From the NCBI RefSeq assembly GCF_001262715.1, contig NZ_CP012328.1, positions 992,001 to 1,056,000 on the forward strand: a stretch of 64,000 nucleotides of DNA, written 5' to 3'. Position 1 is the first letter of the stretch. Each line of letters starts with the position of its first letter. The notes beneath the pieces are model-generated. The model made no database searches. It was not told where the DNA came from and saw only the letters and a list, made by a program, of their open reading frames with translations. The position numbers were made by a program, and so were the translations under genes. Positions 1 through 11,603 of this stretch are shown in pieces. Origin of the DNA: Spiroplasma turonicum (GTDB lineage Bacteria > Bacillota_I > Bacilli_A > Mycoplasmatales > Mycoplasmataceae).

Positions 1-1653
1 AATGTATTCTAACTTAAAAAACGAGTTAGTTAATTTATATTCTCCATCAATGCTAGGGTCTTTAAAACTTTCATATTCATTAGTTTGTAAGACATGAGCA
101 TAATAAGGAATTGGAAATATTAAGTTTTTATATATAAATTGGTCATAATAATTATCTTTGGAACCCATATTATTAGACATTACAAATATTTGAAGAAATG
201 GATTTAAATTATAAAAATTTTTACTTATGCTGTAAAAGTTATAAAACTCATATAAAGATTTCCCTTGATCAACACCTGGTTCTTGTAATAATTCTGTTAA
301 AAAATATATAAATGTATGATAATTATATGGAATTCTAAAATACTTATTAAATGTATCAATATGTTCATAGAAATCAAATATATTAAAACCAAATGAATTA
401 TAATAAAACTTTGTATTTGAGTAATAATACAATACTTGGTTTTTAATAATTTTATTTATTTTACTTAAATCATTTTTGTTGTAGTTGTCTAGTATTTTAT
501 CAAAATTTGTAAAACTTTCAGGAGAACTTAATCCACTTTTTTTAAATAATGATTTATAAACATTAGTGGAAAAATAAGAGTTATCTCAATAAATGTTTTT
601 ATTGAATATTGGGTCAACTTCTTCGGGTGCAGCAGTAACTAAATCCATTAAGAAATCATCTTTTTTTTGTAAATCTAATAACTTAGTTGTAAAGTTTTTA
701 CTAAACTCAATTTTAAAAGAAGAATTCTGATCATTCAAATTAAAAAAGTCTTTTCAAAAGTTTATATATTGATTATTATTATTTAAAATATACATTTCTA
801 AAGACATAAAATTATTCATAGTATAATCTATAATTAAACTTCTAGCACTATCAATAACATTTGATTTCGATTCAGTACCAGAATAATCAATTTTTAAATT
901 CTCATCTGAAAATAAATTCTCATATTGACTTTTTAAACTTGCTTTACTTTTGTAATCATTAAATAATTTTATTAATATTGAGTTATCATTTTTTCTTTCT
1001 AAATAAGAATCATATTTACCATAATTATATGCATTTGTTGTCTCTGAAAAACTTGGTTGACCCATTGTTATTAAGTAAATAATCATTGGTCCTAAAACTG
1101 GATATAGTCCAATAAAAGTTGTAAAAATTCAAGGTAAAGGTAATGTTTTTTTATAACTTTTTGTAAATACAGCTAAAAACAATGTAATAGCAGTTATAAA
1201 TAAATCAAAAGCAAATAGTACAAATAAACCTAATGAGTACTTATAAGTTACTATTTCCTGATATTGATTTTGAACTAAAAATGATAATAAAAAATATATT
1301 AATATTATTAGAAATATATAAGAGAAAGAAACTAATTTGTTAATAAATATTTTTGAAAAAAATATGTTCTTAGGTTTTTTTCCTTTTCTTATCATTAGTG
1401 ACTCAAGGTTTGATATATTATCTTGTATGAAAAAATCAGCTATATTTGAAATATTAAAAAAAGCTAAAAATAGAAAATTTATAATAAATACTGGAATTGT
1501 ACTGATTGTAATTGTTGAAAAACTTTTAGCAATTAAAAAAATACATAACATTAATATGATATTTATTCATATTAGTATACTAAAACCAATAATATACATT
1601 TTATTTTTAATAACTCTCAATAATGAAAATTTAAAAACTGTAAATCTATTCAT
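1..1653 (-). CDS. ABC-2-like transporter permease (3' end outside window)
   Basis: The frame is open from an ATG at 1653 to the window edge, so the C-terminus is missing; in-frame TGA codons (754-756, 577-579, near 1129) are read as Trp. The start has a good ribosome site (AAGGAG). The first ~190 residues hold about five or six hydrophobic segments, followed by a long polar, aromatic-rich domain that is probably extracytoplasmic. This fits the large ABC-2-like permeases of Spiroplasma, but I see no diagnostic motif. It follows a lipoprotein gene by 66 bp on the same strand, so the two are probably co-transcribed. No ATPase partner is visible; it may lie beyond position 1. The substrate is unknown. 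Confidence 0.7.
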
Positions 1654-1719
1654 ATTTACTCCTTGATATAAATTTAACACAAATAATTCCAATTATAATT
1701 AGTTTCATAGAAATTATTT

Positions 1720-3438
1720 TTATCCATCTTTTGAGTAAATGTAACTTATTTCTAAACTATCAACATACTTATCACTTGATTCATTTGCAGAAATTGTCGC
1801 TTGTACAATATTAAAAGGATAATTTTTGTTAATATAAACATCCTTGACGGTTAAATTTGTATTATTATTCTTATTTATAATTAATAATAATTCCTCTAAA
1901 GTAGGTAAATCATCATTTCCACTAATTACATCTAAATCAGTTTTTGTAATAATATCTTTTAAACTAGTTATTTTTATGTATTCATAAGTAAATGTAATTG
2001 ATCCATAAAAAAAATTGAAACTTTCATTACAAGTAAAAGTTGCTTGAGTTGTAGTAGTTTTTTCTAATTCAAAACTACTATTTCAATAATTTATAAAGTT
2101 AGGATTAAGACTTCATATACTACGTTTTAAAGTATTTAAATCAGGCAAGTCCTTAGTACCTTTAATTACACCTAAGTTTGTTTTTGTAATAATTGTATTT
2201 ATATTTTTTCTAAAATAATAAAATAAATTTAAAACCCCATAATAATTTTCACAAGTATCTTTAGCTTTTAATACAAGTTCTACAGGTGTATCTTGATTAT
2301 TTCTTGATATAACATCTAAATCTAAAGCATTTAATTTATAATTTTTATTTTTATTATTTGTTATTTCAATCAATTCTTCTATTGTTGTGTTTTCAACTGA
2401 TGAAGAATTGTCAACTAAATCAAAATTAATAAGTGATGAAAATTTTTCTTCACTAACAAAATTTAAATAATCAAAGCTTATTTTGTAATTGTAATAAAAG
2501 GTTTGTGTTCCTTTAAAGTTAGAACTTGTACTTTTAACAGTTAATTTAGATGATTTATTTTTTATAATTTCTTCAAATAATACATCTTCTTCTTTTAATT
2601 TTATACCTGTATATTTTTCGTTTATTTCTCTTAAAAGTATACTTATATTTAATGTTTCACTTTCATAATCAGATTTTGTAATATTTTTTTGTAAAATTGC
2701 TGACAAATTATTATTTATTAATGATATATCTTTTTTTTCATCTCCATTAATTATAAAGTTAAGTTTTAAATTTTCTGCTGTTTTATATGTCAATAATAGA
2801 TTAGCAGAACTTTTAAAAGTCTCTTTTATGGGGTCTATTTTAAGTTGGTAATTTATTTTTTCATTATCATTAGTATTTAATTTATTAAGTGCAACACTTT
2901 TAAAGTAAATGCCCTTGTCTAAATCTTCTACTTTCAATTCAAAATTTGAGATTGGTCTAATAACTGATATATTATAATATCAAGTTTGTTTTTGAGTATT
3001 TATTATATAATCATTATCTGGTTTATCTATACTAATTATTGATCTACTAGTATCATCATAGAAATTTATAATAAAACTTTTAGAAACAAAATTTTCAACT
3101 TCTATTGTTATAGTGTCTTGTCCAACTTCACTTCCTTTTAAAATAATCTCAAATAAACTCTCTGTTTTAGATTCCTTAATTGTGTTTAATGTAACATATG
3201 AGTTTAGATTTGTTGATTTAGCAGTGACAGTCCTATAATATTGATTGAAAATCTGAAATTTTACTTTACATTCTTCATTAATGTTTGAATATTGAGTGTC
3301 AATGTCTGAAATGTTTGGTTCTGGTTTTTTATCATCTACTCAATTATTATTAAAATAGCTTCCATTATTACATGAAATTACAAAAAAACTTGACGTTGAA
3401 ATAATTAAACTTAAAAGTATTAACGTAACTTTTTTCAT
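1720..3438 (-). CDS. Lipoprotein with internal repeats
   Basis: 572 aa with a classic lipoprotein signal: MKK, a hydrophobic stretch, then a VISC lipobox, so it is probably anchored on the outer membrane face through the Cys. TGA codons at 2041-2115 and elsewhere are Trp. The C-terminal half repeats a module with the pattern TxLxVIxxxxDLPxLxxL, followed by an Asn-rich spacer, DV, a beta-rich stretch and an aromatic YxY segment. Similar repeats occur in many Spiroplasma and Mesoplasma lipoproteins of unknown role. It lies just upstream of the permease gene, suggesting a surface partner for that transporter; binding of a ligand is inference only. Confidence 0.8.
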
Positions 3439-3469
3439 ACTACACCTTTATTGTTATTTTACCACTTTG

Positions 3470-3497
3470 TTGATAAAAAATTTTTTTAGTTTAAAAT
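3470..3497 (+). promoter_or_regulatory. Putative promoter of the HEXXH protease gene
   Basis: TTGATA at 3470-3475 and TAAAAT at 3492-3497 are 16 bp apart, followed by a ribosome site (AAGGAG, 3505-3510). It sits in the divergent gap between two genes. Predicted by eye only. Confidence 0.45.
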
Positions 3498-3518
3498 TAT
3501 AAAAAAGGAGAGATTAAT

Positions 3519-5201
3519 TTGTTTAAAAAAACTTTATTTGTTTTTTTATTAATATTTTTTAGTTCATTCGGATTATTTTATAAATCAAATGAGCCAATTT
3601 ATTATAATAATATTAATAATCAAATACTGAATAACAATTCAGAACTTTCAAGTAATAATTCTGAGTTAATGTGAGGTGGGATATCTTTACAGTACTTTTT
3701 GTATAAACATTCAAATATAAATGAAAATGATTATATTAAAAAATTAGTTAGTGGATATAAAACAAATCATTCTAATACACAATTATTAGAAACTCAAGAA
3801 GAAATTTTTTATATGTATTATATATCTAATGCACTAAATATTTCATTATATGGCGTATCAAGTTACAAAGAGTTCTTCGCAGAAGCATATTCTAAATGAC
3901 AAACAACAGATTTAAGTAGGGCTAATAAGGCTTGAGAACTACTAAATTATTACTTTTTACATATTTACAATAATTTAAAGAATCAGTTTTCAGGTTCACT
4001 AGATAATTCAAAATTTACAAATATAAAAAAAATAATTGATGATGATTTTAGTTTAAATAATTCATTAATATATAAAACTAATTTATCTGAAAAAGCAACT
4101 GACCTAAGCTATGATAGTTTCTTGTATAATAATGATGATTTTGGAGTTAATGATTTTACAGGTTACAATAATAGCGGAATTTCATATTCTTATAATTTAT
4201 TAAATGCTTCAAAATTAGCTTGAAATTATTCAACTGAATTAATTAACAAAAATTTAGCATTGAGTGATTTTGTATATAGTTCAGTTAGATTCTTAGGTAA
4301 TTCAAGTGTATTATTATCTAATGAGTTTGGTGAATCTGGTTTTGATAAGAATAAGTTAGGACAAATCAATTATGATATTTACACAAAGGCGTCATCTAAG
4401 TCAATAAATGAGTTCACAAAGATTATTGAAGATGATGATCTTAAAGAATATAAATCATTTATAGATCTAGATACATTTTATAAAAATCACACTAATACAA
4501 ATTATAATTATTCAAATATAAGTTTAAGTTCTACAATTTCAGCTATGAAAGTTTATTATAATTGAGATGATTCAACTGAATCAAGGTTTAAAAAACAAAT
4601 ATTAGACATGTTCAATTTAACTACATATATCACAAGTTACAATGGTACAAATTTTTACAAAAACTATTTAATTGGTTTTATTATTTCACCCGATTATCCA
4701 TTAATTGGAACAAGTCAAGGAACCATGGCTTATACAGCTAACATGACTACTACAATAAATAATGAAAAAACTACTTATTTTTCTTATTTAGTCTATACAG
4801 GGTTATCAATGACACAATTTAAAAATGAGAAAGATAATGATCAATATTTACAAGGTTGATGAAGTAGTCCTAATGTGTTTGCAACTTTAAATCATGAGAT
4901 GGGCCATGTAATTGATGGTTATTTAAGTCAAAATAAAGATTCAGCCGAAGACTTAAAAAATAATTTTAGTTCAAAAGTTAATATATATAATAACAAAAGT
5001 TTATATAAAGGAAAAATTTTTGGTATAGATGAAGTTGAAAATAATTCAGGTAGCTCTGAACCGACAATTGGTAATGAAAGTGTTGGTTCAAAAACAACAT
5101 TTAATATTGTTTTATTTTCAATACTTGGTGCTTCATTATTCTTAATCGTTTTAATCCTTTTAATTGTATTATTAACCAACAAAAAAAATAAAAACAAATA
5201 A
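3519..5201 (+). CDS. Membrane-anchored HEXXH metalloprotease-like protein
   Basis: 560 aa. The only start that fits the AAGGAG site is TTG at 3519; it gives a short cationic N-terminus and a hydrophobic signal segment (residues ~4-18). The body is Asn/Ser/Tyr-rich. Near the C-terminus lies a zinc-protease motif HEMGH (residues 459-463, then VIDGY), preceded by hydrophobic FATLN as in an active-site helix. A single strong transmembrane helix (~530-552) ends in a KKNKNK tail, so the enzyme should sit outside the cell, held at its C-terminus. The third zinc ligand is not obvious: an Asp three residues on and a Glu in SAEDL are candidates. TGA Trp codons occur at 3897, 4860 and others. No close family recognised. 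Confidence 0.7.
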
Positions 5202-5228
5202 AAAATGCATTTAAATATGCATTTTTTA
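5201..5228. terminator. Bidirectional terminator hairpin
   Basis: AAAAATGCAT, a short AT loop, then ATGCATTTTTT. It lies between two convergent genes and has an A-run on one side and a T-run on the other, so it can serve both. Confidence 0.75.
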
Positions 5229-5238
5229 TTTATTTGAA

Positions 5239-6597
5239 CTATTTTTTAAAATAATTTAATCCTAAAACTTCAAGTGCAGCTAATGTAACAAAATTATAAG
5301 GTTTATTAAAATGAGGTAAAAAGAACATATCAACTAATGGTAATTCATCAATTGTCATTTTTTTCTGTATTGCAAGTGATAACATATGTATTATTTCAGT
5401 ATGGTTAGATTCTGAACCTACTTGTGCTCCTATTAATACTCTTGTTTTTTTATCCCATAAAAGTTTCAATCAAACTGGTTTTGTTGTGCTCATAAATTCA
5501 GGTCTATCATTATCAGTAAATAAGATGCTATCATAATCCATACCTAATTTTTTTGCAAAATTTTCAGAAACACCAGTTGATGCCATGCTAAAGTCAAATA
5601 CAGATATTGCATTTGCACCTGTGAAACCCATTTGAGGTAAAGTATTGTTTGTAGCAATATTAATTGCAGCTAATATACCTGACCTTACTGCTGTAGTTGC
5701 AAGTGCAATTTGAGTGTTCTTGTCTTGAGTTAAATTAACAACTTCTGCACAATCACCAATAGCATAAATATCATTGTTTGAAGATTGCATAAATTGATTG
5801 GTTTTTACTATACCTTTTTGATCTAAATCAACAATTCCCTTTAATAATTGTGTTTGTGCCTTAATTCCAACTGATAAAACTGCATAATCAACATCAACTA
5901 TTGTTTTATCAGTTTTAATTTGTTTCAGCTTACCATTTTCTCCAACAAATTCAATAACTTTTTGTCCTAAAAGACTATTAACATATGCATTGTCCATTCT
6001 TTTTTGAACATGATTTGATAATTCAGAATCAAAATAATTTGGCATAATAGAAGTTTCAACATCTATTAAAGTAACATTTTTATTGCTTTCAACAAATGCA
6101 TCTACTAGTTCAACTCCAATATATCCAGCACCAATAACAGCTACATTTTTAATATTTTTGTCTTCATTTGCCTTTTTAATTTTTTGAGCATGATAATAAT
6201 TTTTACAAATTTGTACGCCATCTAAATCAACTCCAGGTATAGGAGGTAATATAGGTCATGAACCTGTTGCAACAATTAATTTGTCATAATTATCTTCAAA
6301 TTGTTCATTTGTATCTAAATTCTTAATTGTTACAGTTTTATTTTTATCATTAATACCAATTCATTCATGGTTTTTATGAACACTTATCCCTTCACTTTGC
6401 AATAATTCTGGAGATGCGTAAAATAATTTTTCTGGTTCCTTTACTTCTCCTTTAACTCACAAAGCTATTCCACAACCTAAAAATGATATTAAATCATTTC
6501 TTTCGTATGCAACAACTTCTATATCTTTATTTAATCTTTTTAATGTTCTTGCAGCAACTGTTCCTGCATGATTTATTCCTAGTATAATAACTTTCAT
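5239..6597 (-). CDS. nox: NADH oxidase (CoA-disulfide reductase/Nox family)
   Basis: 452 aa, normal length for water-forming NADH oxidases. It oxidises NADH with O2, regenerating NAD+ for glycolysis and removing oxygen. The N-terminal FAD Rossmann motif (GINHAG) carries the conserved His10, and the redox-active Cys42 lies in FLGCG. A second Rossmann motif (GAGYIG) binds NAD, and the FAD-binding GDCAE box and C-terminal dimerisation domain are present. TGA Trp codons split the frame near 5470 and 6046. The ATG at 6597 follows AAGGAG. It stands alone between the surface-protein clusters. Confidence 0.95.
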
Positions 6598-6708
6598 AGA
6601 TTCTCCTTAATAATTTCCAATAAATTGTAATTTTATAAAAAATATTATCACTATTATATTACACTATTTATATCACTAATAGTTGAATAAAATTAAATTT
6701 AATTACTT

Positions 6709-6741
6709 TAATAAATAATTAAAATTAATTTTATTAAAGTT
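6709..6741 (-). terminator. Possible terminator hairpin
   Basis: CTTTAATAAA ... TTTTATTAAAG forms an AT-only stem in the gap between the permease and nox. It has no clear T-run, so the call is weak. Confidence 0.3.
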
Positions 6742-6756
6742 TCAAATATAACTGTA

Positions 6757-8511
6757 TTATGATATATCTATTTTATTAAATCTTTTTATAGAAAATAATA
6801 ATAAGATTAAGCAAATAATTATAATTACTGCAAATTGATAAACAGGGTTGAAGTATTGATTATAAGTATCAGTTAGTATATAAGAATTATTATCAACATT
6901 AATATTAAAAGAAGTATAGGGTAAAAATAAATTATTTTGAGTTGTAAAATCAATTTTTGAAGTACTACTTGGTACAAATCAAAAATCATCAAAATAAAAT
7001 CCTGAATATTTAGTATATGTACATCAAACTGCATAAAAAGGGTTTAAATAAGAAACATAGTTAATTAATTTTCTATTAGCTAAGTATGTATTATAATTAT
7101 CATCTTTAATTATATTATAATTTAAAACATTGTAATAAATTGTTGTATAATTTATAAAATAATTTTCTAATACACTTGCAGTCAACATTGTAGGAAATGT
7201 TAAATTATCATCAATAAAGTTTTGTAAATTATCCCCATTGCCTAAAATTAAAGACACATTTGATTCTAATCTACCAGTCATCTGATATTTAAAAACTTCT
7301 GATAAGTCTTTGCTTGAAAATGTTATTTTTGTATTATTTGATTTGTTTAAAGCATAGTTATTAGTACTATCTTTAGTAAAATATAAAAAGTTCCCAAAAT
7401 AATCACTTTTCTCTTTGTTTAAATCTAAGAATATATTTATTAAATCATTAGTTAAATTTTTAAAATCTATTAAAATTTTTTTTGTTTCATCATTTACTTC
7501 AGACAAAGTTTGATCAATTTCATCAATTGATTTAAAGTGACTATCTAATACATAGTTCAATTCAACTTTATCTCCAATTTTTCATAAAGCTTTTTGAGCA
7601 TCTGTGTTTAAATTTATAATTGTTCCTGTATATTGTTGTTTTAATTTTGTGTGACTTATTAAATTTAATTTTTCATCTCAAAAATCATTATATCTAATTA
7701 AAGATTTGTCTATAGAATCCAAGTTTTCTTTTGTAAAGATTGTGTCAGAATCAAAATTAGTTAAATATGCATTAATCGCATTTGATAAATACTTATATTT
7801 TATATTTTCATTTTTTAAGTAATTTTGTAATGTAAAAGAATCATAAATATCATTTGAATGATATTGAAATGTTTTGCTACCTTTTACAAAATTAAAATTA
7901 ATATCATCATTTTTAGTTTCAAATAACTTTATTGGTATATTTGCAATAAAAGAAAGAGATAAAAGTATTGTTGAAATAATTAATGTAGGTTGAGAACCTA
8001 GAAATAAGATTAAAAAAATGATAAATGTAGATAGGCAAAATAGAATCAGTAAACTCATTCATAGAAGTACAAATGATTTTCTTAATAAAAAGTAATCTAT
8101 ATTTAACGAGTTTATGAAAAAGCCTATCAAATTAAAAAAAATAAATGAAAAAAATATAGATATTGCTAAAAATGAAAGAGAACTAATATATTGTGAAAAA
8201 AACAACTTTAATCTAGAAATAGAATTAGACAAAATAATAAATGTTGTTTTATCTTCTTGTTTTTTTACAAAAAATAAATTTATAATCCTTATAATCATTA
8301 AAAAGAAAAAGACATTTATAAAAATTATAGAATAAAAATCATAAATAATGTTCTTTGTTTCACCCTTACTTATTAAAAAATACACTATTGAAAAACTTAT
8401 TGTAAACAAATTTATAAGTACTAAAAAAATTATATAAACTTTTTCTAAGAATATGGCTTTTATTGAGAATACAAAAAGACTCCAAAAGGAGATAAATTTC
8501 TTTTTTTTCAT
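6757..8511 (-). CDS. ABC-2-like transporter permease
   Basis: 584 aa, one open frame when TGA is Trp (junctions near 7024, 7561-7680 and 8059). The ATG at 8511 follows GAGAGG. About six hydrophobic helices fill the first ~190 residues; a long polar domain follows, and a final membrane helix lies just before the end (tail KRFNKIDIS). This layout matches the permease at 1-1653, suggesting paralogues. It follows a 680-aa lipoprotein gene, the same order as in the first pair. No ATPase gene is adjacent. Substrate unknown; family assignment rests on topology. Confidence 0.65.
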
Positions 8512-8597
8512 TTTAACCTCTCTACAATATAAATAAAAAAATAATTTATTATTTTAAGGGCCACCCCAAAATACAATTATTTTTTTATAATAATAAG

Positions 8598-10640
8598 TTA
8601 TGCTTTTTCTATAATTGATTTGTTTTTCATATTACTTTTGTCTTTTGAAAATATAGTGTCTACTCTAAAAGTTACTTGCATAAAATCAAAATTAATTTTC
8701 AGGTTTGCAAATTCAAAATCTCCAGCTTGTTTTTCAATAAAATTATTAATTACTAAACCTTTTTCATTACCTTCTAAGTTTTTATTAAGAACTACACGCG
8801 GTCTTACAGATTTAAAGTTATAGAAGTTTCAATCATATATTGATTGGTTTCCATCGTTTAATAATTTGTTTCTAACAATAGTTTCAAGACCCGCAGCACT
8901 GCCAGAAGACTGTTTTAAAGAAAGGTTTTCATTGAAATTGTTTAATACACTATCATAATAAAGATACATATTATTTGATGAACTTCCACTAATATAATTT
9001 GGATCGAATGCATCGGTTCATAAATTAACTTTTTTATTATCATATTCAACGTTAGTTTCACCAGTGAATGCAGTTATTGCATTATCATTTTTTACATTAG
9101 TTATTCCTCAAATATTATGGAATGAATCAATTCCTTTATTTAAGTTAGCAACAATTGATTTATATGTTAGTTTATCTTTATTATTTAAAATTTCTGTTAA
9201 ATTTTCAGATTTATCTATTGTATAAGCAGTTGCTACAGAAAAACTATTAATATCAGTTTTAAAATATGCTTCGCTTGTTCCTTTAATAATTAATTCTAAA
9301 TTTTTTACTTCTATAAATTTGAATTTCATTGTATTGTCAATTTTTGCTATAATTTGATTTTTAACTTCTTCACTGAAGTCACTTGAATCTAAATTGTCTT
9401 TAATTATCTTACTTTTATAATTATTAAACCAAAGTTTTAAGTTAACTTCATTCTCAGTGAAATGGTTTTTATTTAAATATTCTTCGACTGAATCTTTGTT
9501 ATCCGCATTATTTCTAAAAATATAATTAAATAAACTTACATTTTCCTTAATAGAATCAGATTGTCACCCATTTTTTGCAGCTTTTCAAGTGTACATATTT
9601 TCAGAAGCTTGGAAAGAATTGAATTCATAATCTCAACTATTTTTCTCTCCAATTTCATCAATAATATTTCCGCCCTTACTTTTTAATTCAACTTTATCAT
9701 CAAATTCTCCTACCCCATTTACATCAGCAATTAAAGAATCCAAGAACTCTTTTCCAAAAGTTTCTTTTAATTTACTATTAATTGATTCTAATGAGTCAAT
9801 TTTGTCATCGTCAGATGAACCTTTTTTTGTTGATTCAATTATAGTTGAATTATTATCATCTAGCAAATATTTATACTTAACATCATTGATTTTAGTTTTA
9901 AGAGCATTCACAATATTTCCATAAGTAGTTACTTTATAATCAAAATTAAATATGTAATTTCCAGGTTCAGCTAAACTTTCTGAATTCTCAGATTTGTAAT
10001 TTATTTTTAAATTAAGATTTACATTTTCTAATGAACTAGTAAAGTTATTTTCTGTTTGCCCCTCAATGTTTTCCTCATTTAAAAATTGTAAAGTTGGATC
10101 AACACCTTCATTATTATTATAAGAAAATTTTTCAGAATCCAATTCTACAAGATTATTTTTATTTATATTATTAGTTAATATATTGTACTCATCTTTTTTT
10201 GCAATACTTTCAACTTCTTTTTGAATAGCTGATAAACTAATTTTATTTTCCACATCAATAATAAATTTTGATTTGATTTCAGAATCATTCAATACAGTTT
10301 CAAGATTTAAACTTTTTGTTTCTGCTTTTGAAACATTTTGAAAAACTTCTTTTAAAACTTTTGAGTTAAAAAAATTGTTTTGAACTGAATCATATTCAAC
10401 AGCTTCGATTCAAGATTCCTTACTTTTATTAATATATTTAGTTATTACAGCATTTACTTCATCAAGATACTTATTCTTTAAACTTGAATATGATTCTCCT
10501 TCTGATTCAGGGTCTGGTGAAACACCATTAGAATCAGGGTTTTCTGAATTTTCATTATTATTTGAACCACAAGATATTATTGAAGTTACAGGTGCTAAAG
10601 TTATACCAGTTGATAATAATAAAAGTAAAAGTTTCTTCAT
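8598..10640 (-). CDS. Large lipoprotein
   Basis: 680 aa. The leucine-rich signal ends in an SIISC lipobox with Cys24, followed by an Asn/Ser/Glu-rich linker. The rest is soluble, rich in Asn, Lys and Ser, with several TGA Trp codons (for example 9108). The start ATG at 10640 follows GGAGG. No domain recognised. It precedes the permease at 6757-8511 in the same direction, so it may be the surface part of the same system. It resembles the broad class of long Spiroplasma lipoproteins, whose roles are mostly unknown. Confidence 0.8.
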
Positions 10641-10688
10641 AAATAGTTTCCTCCGTTATTTTTTTATATAAATAATTATATATTAATT

Positions 10689-11519
10689 TTATTTCTTATT
10701 ATAGTTATTATAAAAATGTTTCGTAATTACATTTAACAATAATTCTTTAAACTTATTTTCACTTAACTTTGCAGTTTCTAAAACTTCTTGATGACTTAAT
10801 TTTCCACCTAAACCTGCAGCCTTATTAGTTATTAAACTAATTCCTAAAATATTTATCCCAGCATGATGTGCTACAATGGCTTCAGGAACAGTAGACATCC
10901 CTATTGCATCTGCTCCTAAAAATTTATATGAATTTATTTCTGCTGGAGTTTCATACATTGGGCCATGAAAATATGCATATGTACCTTCTTTAACTTCTAT
11001 ATTTAATTTTTTTGCAATTTGTTTAGTTGTATCTATTAAATCATTATTATAAACATTGGTCATATCTGGAAATCTAGTTCCAAATTGATCATAATTTTTT
11101 CCTCTTAAAGGAGAAGGACAAAACAATCCTATATGATCTTTAATTATCATTAAATCACCTGGGTTTAAAAAATCAGAAATACCTCCACATGCATTAGTTA
11201 ATATTAAATTCTTAATTTTTAAATTTGCAATAACTCTTATTGGTAAAACTACATCTGAAATGTCATAACCCTCATAATAATGAAACCTACCTTTGAAAAT
11301 CAAAATATTTTTATCCATTACTTCAGCAAAAATCATTTTAGAATCATGACCTACTACTTCACTTTCAATAAAATATGGTATATCTTTGTATGATATTTCT
11401 TTAATAATATTTATATCATTTACAATTGATGATAAACCACTACCCAAGATAATAGCCATATCTATACTTTTGTTGAACTGAGTTTTTATATAATTTGTTA
11501 TTTCTTCTATTCTTTTCAT
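10689..11519 (-). CDS. punA: Purine-nucleoside phosphorylase, class II
   Basis: 276 aa, full length for the trimeric PNP family. It splits purine nucleosides with phosphate into base and (deoxy)ribose-1-phosphate, feeding purine salvage, which matters in Mollicutes lacking de novo synthesis. Visible motifs: the phosphate-binding GSGLS, GRFHYYEGY, the TNACGG box, HGPMYETPAEI, the base-binding GMSTVPE and the TNKAAG segment. There are no TGA codons. An AGGAAA site precedes ATG 11519. It follows the PTS gene by 84 bp on the same strand. Confidence 0.95.
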   Translation of the reverse strand: MKRIEEITNYIKTQFNKSIDMAIILGSGLSSIVNDINIIKEISYKDIPYFIESEVVGHDSKMIFAEVMDKNILIFKGRFHYYEGYDISDVVLPIRVIANLKIKNLILTNACGGISDFLNPGDLMIIKDHIGLFCPSPLRGKNYDQFGTRFPDMTNVYNNDLIDTTKQIAKKLNIEVKEGTYAYFHGPMYETPAEINSYKFLGADAIGMSTVPEAIVAHHAGINILGISLITNKAAGLGGKLSHQEVLETAKLSENKFKELLLNVITKHFYNNYNKK

Positions 11520-11603
11520 AATAATTTCCTAATCTATAAGAATATTTTACTAAATATATTTTTAATTAAGTTTTTAATATGTATTTTAATTCACTAAATA
11601 AAA

